A stretch of 64,000 nucleotides of DNA from CAWDVK01 sp963805715 (GTDB lineage Bacteria; Actinomycetota; Actinomycetes; Streptosporangiales; Streptosporangiaceae): the NCBI GenBank assembly GCA_963805715.1, contig CAWDVK010000009.1, positions 434,001 to 498,000 of the forward strand, read 5' to 3'. The position numbers and the translations under genes were made by a program. Shown one piece after another: positions 54,165 through 62,091 of this stretch (position 1 is the first letter of the stretch; each line of letters starts with the position of its first letter). The notes beneath the pieces are model-generated. The model made no database searches. It was not told the DNA's origin and saw only the letters and a list, made by a program, of their open reading frames with translations.

Positions 54165-55227
54165 TCAGTGCCGCGCGAGCAGCCTGGCCAGGCCGACCCT
54201 GGCCTCGTTCAGCGGCTCCAGCAGCCAGTAGGCGCGGTAGGCTCCGCGCTCGACCAGGCGGAACTTCACCCCGCGCGCACCCGGCGGCGGGCGGTACCCC
54301 GCGGGCCGGTAGCGCAGGAAGTCCTCGTGCATCCGCGCGAAGAACCGCCGGCGGTCGGCCGCCGGCACCAGGCTGCGCCGTCTCAGCCGGGGCCCGCCCG
54401 AGGTCTGCAGCACCGTGCAGTAGTGCCAGATTGCTCGCTCGAAGATCGCCGCCTCCAGGGCTCTGGCAGCGGCCGTGTCCTGGCACGGCGCCAGCTGCCT
54501 GGTGGCCAGCGCGAACACCTGCTCGTAAGACGAGAAGATGGCCCAGTGCGCCGCTGACGAGGTGGCCATGAAGGATCCGCGCCGGTCCCGGCAGTAGCGG
54601 TAACAGGGCCGCGGCACCGCGGTGATCAGCCGGGCGGCCAGCAGGGCGGAGCAGGTGACGAGCACGTCCTCGTGAATGCCCGGGCCGAATCGCAGGCCGA
54701 GCTGGCAGATGAAGTCACGGCGCAGCAGCTTGCTCCAGGAACGTCATGGTCAGATCGATCAGCTGCGGACGGTCAGCCAGCGTGCAGCCCGCGGGCGGCA
54801 CGCCGCGCAGCAGGTCGCGGCCGGGGCTCGGCTCGGTGCGGCCGCCGGGGTAGCAGCTCTCGTAGTCGATCAGCAGCACGTCCGGCCGGACCTCGGCGAG
54901 CCTCGGCATGATCGCGGCCAGAGCGCCGTCGGCCAGCCGGTCATCGCCGTCGACGAACCAGACGTACTCCCCCGCGGCCAGGCCCAGGCCCGCGTTGCGC
55001 GCAGGGCCGGGACCGCCGTTGCGGTCCAGGTGCAGGACCCGCAGCCGCGGATCGGCCGCTGCCCGCTCGTCCAGGATCTGACCGCAGCGGTCCGGCGAGG
55101 CATCGTCCACCGCGATCACCTCGATCTCGGCGCCTGGCTGCAGCAGGATCGAGTCCAGGCAGGCCGTCAGGTACCCGGCCACGCCATAGACGGGCAGGAT
55201 GATGCTGATCGCGGGCGCAGCTGGCAT
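54165..55227 (-). CDS. Family 2 glycosyltransferase (apparent frameshift)
   Basis: Corrected, the product is about 353 residues. N-terminal ISIILPVYGVAGYLTACLDS and VIAVDDASPDRCGQIL are the GT-A nucleotide-sugar fold. WFVDGDDRLADGAL contains the DxD-like motif. The frame breaks at 54736-54741, where ACGTTCCTGGAGC should read ACGTTCTGGAGC, giving TFWSKLLRRDFICQLGLRF. The second part then continues to MHEDFLRYRPAGYRPP and ends LARLLARH. It would add a sugar to a cell-surface or lipid acceptor. Its start lies 14 bp after the MmpL stop, so it is probably last in an MFS-MarR-MmpL operon. Confidence 0.82.
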
Positions 55228-55241
55228 GCGGCGTGCCGCGC

Positions 55242-57797
55242 TCAGAGCGGTTCGGGCTGCGGCTCGGTGTCCGGTGATCCGCCCGGCGGCGGCCTGCCAT
55301 TCACCTCCGGCCCGCCATTCACCTCCGGCCCGCCGTCCGCTGCGAAGCCGCTAACGGCCGTCAGCGGGCCGCCTGACGCAGCGCCTGCCGCCTGCGCCCT
55401 GGCCGGCCGGTCCATCCGCAGCCTCGACGGCCACCAGTTCCACCTGCCCAGCAGCACCACGGTCGAAGGCACCAGCAGCGTGCGGACCAGGAAGGTATCC
55501 ATCAGGATGCCGAGCGCGAGGCCGAGCGCGATATCGCGGAACTGGCTGCCGCCCGACTGCCCGCCCGCCACGATGCCGAACACCACGAAGGTGCCGGCCA
55601 GCACCAGGCCAGCCAACGTCACCGTCGTGCCGGTAACGCCGATCGCGCGGGTCACCGCCTCGCGCAGCGGCAGCCGGTGCGCTTCCTCCCTGATCCGCGT
55701 CATGACCAGGATGTTGTAGTCCTCACCAAGCGCGAGCAGGAAGATGAACATCAGGAAGGGCAGGAAGAAGACCAGCCCCTTGTCTCCCGCGATCTTGATG
55801 AACAGCAGCACCGAGAGCCCGAGCGCAGCCAGGTAGGACAGTCCGACCGAGGCGATCAGGTAGACCGGTGCCACCAGGCTGCGCAGGACCAGCGCCAGCA
55901 GGATGCCGATCGCCACGATCGCGATCGGGATGACCTTAGCCAGGTCGCTGTTGGATACCGCGCTGATGTCATAGAGCGCCGGCGCCTCGCCGCCGACGGC
56001 GGAGTCGGCCGCCCCTACCGACCTCGCAACCTTGCTGACCTCGGCGCGGATGGCCGGCACAGCGTTCAGCGCGGGCGTGCTGGCGGGATCACCGGCCCGC
56101 AGCCCGACCGCGAACTGAACCGTCCGCCCGTCCGCGCTGATGAAGTTCGAGGTCGAGCGGTAGACCTGGTACTCGTTGGGCGGCACCTTGCTGCCCGGCG
56201 GCTGGATCGGCGGCAGCGCGCTGGCCGGGCCGAGGGCAGCATGCAGGCGGGCGTAGACCGCAGGCGGCAGGACCGCTCCCGCCGGGCTCAGCGGCCCGGC
56301 GACCTGACTGAACAGGCTGCTGCCCTTCATCTCGCTGGTCGCCGTGGTCAGCACCTGCGGGTCGGTCCAGACGGGCTGGCTGAAGCGGAAGATGGGTGTC
56401 GTCGGGTTGGCCGCTGACTCCGGGAAGTACTTGGTCAGCAGCGCCGTGCCGGCCGCGGAATCGCTGCCGGGCGGCGGGGAAGCGGTGCCGCCGAAGCCTG
56501 CCGCGGCATAACCGAGCGCTCCCAGCGCCAGTGCCCCGAACGCCACCACGCCGACGGTCAGGGTGAGCGCCGGCCTGCGCACGATCCGGCCAGCGACTCG
56601 TCCCCAGACGCCCGCGCCGCCGTGGCCCTGGATGCTCCAGGGCAGCAGCTTGGGCCGCCCGAAGACGCCACGGAACATCGTTCGCTTCACCGCTAGCAGC
56701 GACAGCCGGATCGACAGCAGCGCCGGCAGCAGGGTGAGCCCGGCCAGCAGGGTGACCCCGATGGCAATGGCAAACGGTATGCCCAGGTCGGAGTAGAACG
56801 GGAAGCTGGCCGTCAGCAGGGTCAGCACCGCCGCGATGACCGTGGCGGCCGAAAAGGTGATCGACTCGCCGACCCTGGTGACCGCCTCGATCAGCGCGGT
56901 CCGCGCGGCCGGCCGGGGACCGGCCATGTCGGCAGCAATGGAACGGAAGAAACCACGCTGCGGCGCGCCGGCCATCCCGGTGACGTCGTGACCGGCGTTG
57001 CGCAGCTCCTCGCGGGTCCGGAAGACCAGGAACAGCCCGTAGTCGGTGCCGGCGCCGAGCACCAGGACGATCATCAGGTACTGCGCGAGCGGCGATACCT
57101 GCAGGCCGTGCCGGGACGCCTCGGCCACCAGCGGGCCGGAGATGAGCACCGAGAACAGCGCGGGCAGCACGGTAGTGATCGCCAGGGTCAGCGACCGGAA
57201 GATCAGCACGAGCAGCACGATGATGAAGATCAGGGATAGGTCCTGCACCCTGTTGCCGGTATTGCCGGTCGCCTTCTGCTCGTCCACGGTGACCGCCGTA
57301 TCACCGGCGAGGTGGACCCGCAGCCCGGCCGGCAGCCCGGAGCTGGCAATCCTCGAGCGCAGCCCGTCGATCAGGTCCTCGGCGTAGCTCGGGTTGCCAC
57401 TGTTGGCATTGGCGGCCAGGGCGAGCAGCTGCACGGCCTGGCCGTTGGCGGACTGGCCGACATCCTTGACCTGCCTGATGTCGGGATCGGCGGCGATCTT
57501 CTGCCCCATCCGGGTCAGCGCCGCGACGTCGGCCGGGGTCAGCGGCCCGCTGGTCGTCGCCGCGATGATGGGAATCGGCACCAGGCTCGCATTGCCGAAC
57601 GGCGCGGCCAGGGCGATCGCATGCTCGCTCGGCGCGCTGGAGGGCAGGAACTTCTCGTTGTTGCTCTGGGTCACGCTCGACAGTGACGGCAGCTGCGTTA
57701 CGGCCGCGACGGCGCCCAGCACCCAGATGAGCAGAAACAGCCACCGCAGGCGCACGGACCACCGTCCGATGGCGCCGAAAATTGCATCAGCGTGCAT
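55242..57797 (-). CDS. MmpL-family RND transporter
   Basis: An 851-residue membrane transporter with about 12 helices in two halves and two large extracytoplasmic loops (residues 45-190 and about 430-580). Proton-relay motifs are GTDYGLFLVFRTREE and GEDYNILVMTRIREE. VRLRWLFLLIWVLGAVAAV begins helix 1. MmpL proteins export lipids or drugs. The C-terminal tail is Pro/Gly-rich with GGPEVN repeats. ATG 57797 is chosen; a TTG two codons earlier is possible, and neither has a ribosome site. It is 11 bp after the MarR gene and 14 bp before the glycosyltransferase, so a glycolipid or drug export role is reasonable. Confidence 0.9.
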   Translation of the reverse strand: MHADAIFGAIGRWSVRLRWLFLLIWVLGAVAAVTQLPSLSSVTQSNNEKFLPSSAPSEHAIALAAPFGNASLVPIPIIAATTSGPLTPADVAALTRMGQKIAADPDIRQVKDVGQSANGQAVQLLALAANANSGNPSYAEDLIDGLRSRIASSGLPAGLRVHLAGDTAVTVDEQKATGNTGNRVQDLSLIFIIVLLVLIFRSLTLAITTVLPALFSVLISGPLVAEASRHGLQVSPLAQYLMIVLVLGAGTDYGLFLVFRTREELRNAGHDVTGMAGAPQRGFFRSIAADMAGPRPAARTALIEAVTRVGESITFSAATVIAAVLTLLTASFPFYSDLGIPFAIAIGVTLLAGLTLLPALLSIRLSLLAVKRTMFRGVFGRPKLLPWSIQGHGGAGVWGRVAGRIVRRPALTLTVGVVAFGALALGALGYAAAGFGGTASPPPGSDSAAGTALLTKYFPESAANPTTPIFRFSQPVWTDPQVLTTATSEMKGSSLFSQVAGPLSPAGAVLPPAVYARLHAALGPASALPPIQPPGSKVPPNEYQVYRSTSNFISADGRTVQFAVGLRAGDPASTPALNAVPAIRAEVSKVARSVGAADSAVGGEAPALYDISAVSNSDLAKVIPIAIVAIGILLALVLRSLVAPVYLIASVGLSYLAALGLSVLLFIKIAGDKGLVFFLPFLMFIFLLALGEDYNILVMTRIREEAHRLPLREAVTRAIGVTGTTVTLAGLVLAGTFVVFGIVAGGQSGGSQFRDIALGLALGILMDTFLVRTLLVPSTVVLLGRWNWWPSRLRMDRPARAQAAGAASGGPLTAVSGFAADGGPEVNGGPEVNGRPPPGGSPDTEPQPEPL

Positions 57798-57808
57798 GGG
57801 CAAGGAGC

Positions 57809-58387
57809 CTACGTGACATGACCGTCATCGCTGGCGAGAGAGTCATCGGCCTGCGGGTCGTCGGCCTGCGGGTCGTCCGCCTGCGCGTCGACAGCGCTGG
57901 TCAGCTTCTCCAGGGCGGGCAGCGACCTCTCCAGCTGCGCCCGGCTGGCCGGGGAGAGCGAGGTCAGCGCGAGAGCCAGGATGCGCGCGTTGACGTGCTG
58001 CCAGCTCGCGACAACGTCCGCGCCCGTCGCCGTCAGCTTCAGCACAGCGGTGCGCCGGTCCGCGACTCCCCCGGCGCGGGTAATGAGGCCGTCCCGCGCC
58101 AGCGCGTTCACCAGCGTCGCCACCGAGCTTGGCGCCAGCCGCAGCAGGCGGGCCAGCTGGCCGGGCCGGGCACCGGGATTCTCGGCCAGGCAGGACAGGA
58201 ACTCCAGCTGGGCCACTGACAGCCCGCCGGGCAGTGCCCCGCCGCCGCCCTGCGCGCGGGCGGCCCGCCGCATCGCCCGCCGCAGCCGCGACACCAGGTC
58301 AGCGATCGCCAGCCCGGCCGGGTCGGCGTCAGCCAGGCCAGCGGCGCTCAGGGCCGGCTCAGCCGAACGCACTGGAGTGATCCACAT
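57809..58387 (-). CDS. MarR-family transcriptional regulator
   Basis: A 192-residue MarR protein. The winged helix has LSVAQLEFLSCLAENPGARP, LLRLAPSSVATLVNALARDG and ITRAGGVADRRTAVLKLT (residues 60-125). It ends with an odd tail of three ADDPQ/ADDS repeats. The start is either ATG 58387 or GTG 58372; both overlap the end of the MFS gene by up to 29 bp, so expression is coupled. MarR proteins usually respond to small aromatic or toxic molecules, and the surrounding MFS and MmpL genes are natural targets. Confidence 0.87.
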   Translation of the reverse strand: MWITPVRSAEPALSAAGLADADPAGLAIADLVSRLRRAMRRAARAQGGGGALPGGLSVAQLEFLSCLAENPGARPGQLARLLRLAPSSVATLVNALARDGLITRAGGVADRRTAVLKLTATGADVVASWQHVNARILALALTSLSPASRAQLERSLPALEKLTSAVDAQADDPQADDPQADDSLASDDGHVT

Positions 58388-59828
58388 CTGGCTGCCGCGC
58401 CGCCGCGGCCTGCGGGCCGCCCCTGGCCGCCGCGAGCGGGCGGATCGCGCTGGCGACGCCGACCGCCGCGGCTGCGGCGACGGCCAGTCCCGCGAGTGCC
58501 AGCACGGGGTCCGGCCGCCCGGCCGCCCCGGTTCCCGCCAGGTGCAGCAGGAGCGTGACCAGCGCGATGCCGAGGCTGGTCCCGATGCCGCGGGCCATGT
58601 TGACCAGGCCGCCCAGGACCGCGGCGGACCCGGCCGCGGCGCTGCGCATGATGACCGCGTTATTGGCCGGCACGAAGATGCCCAGGCCGAGGCCGCACAG
58701 GGCCAGGCATGCAACTATTCCGATCGGTGAGGCCGGCATGAATATCAGCATAACCAGGCCGGCGGTCGAAATGGACGCGCCCAGGCAACCCCGCACCCGG
58801 TTCGTCATGCTGGCCGGGAAGACAGCCTCGGCGCTGAGCGCGGCGATCCCGAAGCCGGCGGGCAGCGCGGACAGCATCAGGCCAGTCCGCAGCTCGCTGC
58901 CGTGCGTGCCCAGCACCTGCGGGATCAGGACAAGGGGCCCGAACAAGGTCAGGTAGCCGAGCATCGCGCCAGTCAGTCCGAGTGCGACGCGGACGGAGCG
59001 CAGCAGGTCCAGCGGGATCAGCGGGAACCGCGCACGATGCTCCCGGACGGCGAACGCGACGCCCGCCGCCGCGCCCGCGCAGGCCAGCGCGACGGGCGCC
59101 CAGCCGGGCAGTCGCAGGCCGGCCGCCGCCGACAGGGCCAGCAGCAGCGCTGTGCTCGCGATGGCCAGCAGCGCCGCGCCCGCCCAGTCGAAGGAGTCAG
59201 TCCGGCTCAGCTGGCCGGTCCGCGGCAGCAGGTACCGGCCGGCCACGACCGCGGCGATGCCAACCGGCACGTTGATCCAGTAGACCGCCCGCCAGCCGAC
59301 CGTCTGCGTCAGCAGCCCGCCCAGCACGGGGCCGAGGCCGAGGCCGATCGACTGAGCCGCGGCCTGCACGCTGAGCGCTAGCCGCATCCGGGCTGGCGGC
59401 ACGCTCGTCGTCACCAGCGCCACGCTGTTGGCCTGCAGCATCGCGGCCCCGGCCGCCTGGATGAGCCGACAGGCCACCAGGATGGCCAGCGATGGGGCCA
59501 GCCCGCACGCGGCCGAGCCGACGGTGAAGACGATGAAGCCGTAGCCGTAGACCAGCTTGCGGCCGACGGCGTCGGCGATCCGGCCGGCCGGCGCCAGCAG
59601 CGCGACCAGCGCGAGCAGGTAGGCCAGCGAGACCCACTGCACTCCGGCTAGCGGCGTGCCGAACTCGTGCTCCATCGGCCGGAAAGTCAGGGTGACGATG
59701 CTCGCGTCGAGCTGGCCCATGAACGCCCCGAAGCACACGACTCCGACAGCCAGCCATGGCGCGCGCGGGTTACGCCTGATCGCCGCCGGGCGCGGCGCCT
59801 CAGTCAAGATAATTCTGTCACCGAACAT
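58359..59828 (-). CDS. MFS transporter, DHA2-type (14 helices)
   Basis: A 489-residue major facilitator with about 14 helices. VVCFGAFMGQLDASIVTLTF, then LAYLLALVALLAPAGRIADAVGRK (motif A region) and GLGLGPVLGGLLTQTVGWRAVYWIN (motif C-like) mark a DHA2 family drug exporter. The likely role is efflux of hydrophobic compounds driven by protons. ATG 59828 starts FGDRIILTEAP. An alternative TTG nine codons later begins TEAPRPAAI. It is first in the probable operon with MarR and MmpL. The 350 bases upstream hold the divergent SepH promoter. Confidence 0.88.
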   Translation of the reverse strand: MFGDRIILTEAPRPAAIRRNPRAPWLAVGVVCFGAFMGQLDASIVTLTFRPMEHEFGTPLAGVQWVSLAYLLALVALLAPAGRIADAVGRKLVYGYGFIVFTVGSAACGLAPSLAILVACRLIQAAGAAMLQANSVALVTTSVPPARMRLALSVQAAAQSIGLGLGPVLGGLLTQTVGWRAVYWINVPVGIAAVVAGRYLLPRTGQLSRTDSFDWAGAALLAIASTALLLALSAAAGLRLPGWAPVALACAGAAAGVAFAVREHRARFPLIPLDLLRSVRVALGLTGAMLGYLTLFGPLVLIPQVLGTHGSELRTGLMLSALPAGFGIAALSAEAVFPASMTNRVRGCLGASISTAGLVMLIFMPASPIGIVACLALCGLGLGIFVPANNAVIMRSAAAGSAAVLGGLVNMARGIGTSLGIALVTLLLHLAGTGAAGRPDPVLALAGLAVAAAAAVGVASAIRPLAAARGGPQAAAARQPDVDHSSAFG

Positions 59829-60180
59829 TATTGCCAGCTTAGCTACCGCCCCGTGGCTGCTCAACGCGACCGCGCTCCCCGGCGCCCGGGCGCAGCGGCA
59901 CCCAACCATCGCCGGACGGCGATTATCGGCGTTCGGCGCACTCAGGCTGGGAGACGTCAATACTCTGCGGAACAATGCTGCTAGCGGGAAGGCCGGGCAG
60001 CAGCCGCGGAGGCAGCAGCGGCGCGTGCGGCACGGCAAGCCCGCGGAAGCGGATTCCATCAGCTCGTTCGGGACATGCCGGGCGCGGTACTGGCCAGGCG
60101 GCCCCGGTGCAGACAGACTCGTTCCGGGGGAGGTTCGAGTCACCGCCCCCGCGCGGCCGGGCAGCGCAGAAGGGACGCCC
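59829..60180. promoter_or_regulatory. 352-bp divergent MFS/sepH intergenic region
   Basis: No gene supported. An ATAAT/ATTAT pair spaced by 14 bp (about 59810-59834) overlaps the MFS start and may be a MarR site. AGAAGGGA before 60181 is the sepH ribosome site. The AT-rich patches contrast with the rest of the region. Confidence 0.35.
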
Positions 60181-61152
60181 ATGAAGGAGCTGCGCCTTGT
60201 CGCGGTGAGCGAGGACGGTAGTTACGCGATCCTCGCCGTACCAGGACGGGGCGGCCGATTCTCGCTGCCTATCGACGACCGGCTGAGGACCGTGGCTCGC
60301 GGCCAGTTCTCCCGGCTCGCCCAGTACGAGATCGAAGTGGAGAATCCGTTGCGACCCAAGGAGATCCAGGACCGCATCCGCGCCGGGGAGACAGCAGAAG
60401 AGATCGCTGACGCAGCCGGAATCCCGATTGAGAGGGTGCGCCGGTTTGAGGGCCCGGTGCTCGCCGAGCGCGAGTACCGGGCGCAGGAAGCCCTGCGGGC
60501 TACGGTCCGCGGGCACAGCGAGCCTGGTCCGGGCCCGCGGCTCGGCGACGTCGTGACGGAGCGGCTGTCAGCGGCCGGCGCGAGCGTTGACGACATGCGC
60601 TGGTATTCCAGGAAGCGGGCTGACGGGAACTGGCAGGTTAGCCTCCGCTATGCCATCGCGGGTCGCGATCAGATGGCGGAGTGGGTTTTCGACCCGCGCC
60701 GCAGGCATGTCACGCCCGCCGATGACCAGGCGGTCCAGCTGTGCCTGCCGGAAGCCGACTGGCCCGCGGCGCGGTTTGTCACCCGCGGTAGCCCGGCCAC
60801 GGCGACCGTGACGCCGATCGGCTCGCGCCTCGGCGGCCACGCGCAGGAGTCCAGGGCGGAGCCGGAGCGGCCGGCGCCGCGGGGCCCGGAGCCCGCTGCG
60901 ACCGGATCGCCGGCCGACCAGCAGCCGGCCGCTGCCGGGCTGGCCGGGCAGGCACGCCCGGCGCCAGCCGCGCCTGCGGCCGCCCGGCCGGAGGAGCCCG
61001 CCGAGGAGGCCGACGAGGCCGAGGATCGGCCGGCTGCCGCGGCAGCCGCGGCCGGCCCGCCCGCGAGGAAGGCCGCTGGCGGCCGCTCCAGGCGGTCATC
61101 CGTGCCGTCCTGGGACGAGATCATGTTCGGCACCTCGCGCCAGTCCGACTGA
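60181..61152 (+). CDS. sepH: Septation protein SepH
   Basis: A 323-residue cytoplasmic division protein. The N-terminal DUF3071 region begins KELRLVAVSEDGSYAILAV and includes a helix-turn-helix (AEEIADAAGIPIERVRRFEG, residues 78-97). In Streptomyces SepH binds FtsZ and promotes Z-ring assembly. The middle and C-terminal parts (about 215-310) are Ala/Pro/Glu-rich and disordered. The conserved end is SVPSWDEIMFGTSR. The family match and length are normal. It is not within the garA-ftsR group but lies 60 kb away in the window. Confidence 0.94.
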   Translation: MKELRLVAVSEDGSYAILAVPGRGGRFSLPIDDRLRTVARGQFSRLAQYEIEVENPLRPKEIQDRIRAGETAEEIADAAGIPIERVRRFEGPVLAEREYRAQEALRATVRGHSEPGPGPRLGDVVTERLSAAGASVDDMRWYSRKRADGNWQVSLRYAIAGRDQMAEWVFDPRRRHVTPADDQAVQLCLPEADWPAARFVTRGSPATATVTPIGSRLGGHAQESRAEPERPAPRGPEPAATGSPADQQPAAAGLAGQARPAPAAPAAARPEEPAEEADEAEDRPAAAAAAAGPPARKAAGGRSRRSSVPSWDEIMFGTSRQSD

Positions 61153-61244
61153 CGCGCGCCCGCACGGCCGCGACGTCAGCGCAGCTCTCAGCGGCTAAGA
61201 TCCGTCCGCCGGGGTGATGCAGCGCGAGGCGGGAGGTGAGCGCG

Positions 61245-61853
61245 ATGAGCGGGCGTGCGGGTGCCATCAGCCGCTGGGCCAGCGCCGCAGCGACCGGCCT
61301 CGCGCTGTCCCTGCTCAGCGGCTGCGGCCTGATCGGCAGTGCGCAGGAACTGCAGCAGGACGCACCGCAGGTGATGACGGTGACGAGTCCGGCCTTCGGG
61401 CCGGGCGGCATCCCCGCGCTCTACACCTGCCATGGCGCCGGTCAGAGTCCGCCGCTGTACTGGTCAGGAGCGCCACAGGGCACTAAATCGCTGGCGCTGC
61501 TCGTCGACGACGCCGCCGCGCCGATCACGCCGCGGGTGTACTGGCTCGTCTTCGATATCAGCCCCGACACCACCGACGTGCAGGCGGGAGTGCCCCCGGC
61601 GGGAGCCCGGCAGGCGCGCAACAGCGCGGGCGCGCCCGGCTACAACCCTTTGTGCCCCGTGGGCGGCGTGCACTTCTACAGGTTTACCGTGTACGCGCTT
61701 AATAGCGTGATACAACTGCCGCCAGGCGCACCGGGGCTGAAGACCGCATGGTCGGCAATCGCACGGCATGTGATCGCACGGGGACGGCTAACGGCGCCTG
61801 CCCGGCCCTATCGCAGCGGCCCCGACAGAGCCGACGTAAAAGGTCAGCGGTAA
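61245..61853 (+). CDS. PEBP/Raf kinase inhibitor-like lipoprotein
   Basis: A 202-residue lipoprotein. The signal has an Arg start, hydrophobic TGLALSLLSG and the lipobox LLSGC, so the Cys near residue 28 should be lipid-modified and the protein anchored outside the membrane. The rest is the YbhB/YbcL phosphatidylethanolamine-binding fold: TVTSPAFGPGGIPALYTCHG, SPPLYWSGAP, LALLVDDAAAP, YWLVFDIS, HFYRFTVYAL. The biological function of bacterial members is unclear. ATG 61245 is chosen because GGGAGG lies 8 nt before it. Confidence 0.9.
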   Translation: MSGRAGAISRWASAAATGLALSLLSGCGLIGSAQELQQDAPQVMTVTSPAFGPGGIPALYTCHGAGQSPPLYWSGAPQGTKSLALLVDDAAAPITPRVYWLVFDISPDTTDVQAGVPPAGARQARNSAGAPGYNPLCPVGGVHFYRFTVYALNSVIQLPPGAPGLKTAWSAIARHVIARGRLTAPARPYRSGPDRADVKGQR

Positions 61854-62091
61854 AGGCCCGGCCCGGGAGCCAGCTGCGGCCCGCATCCGCGCGGCCCGTG
61901 GTCCGGCCGACGCAGCTGGGTAAACTTCTCGAAATACATGACAACGGCTATAGCGGTCCGACACAATCGCTGTTCAGGCGATCAGCCTCGTATGGGAAAC
62001 CAGGGTGCTTGCTTAGCCGGGGGAGGCTCGCGTCGATGGCCGCGCGTGCCTAGCTAGCGCCACCTCCAGGTCATGCTCGTTGGATGGTGCG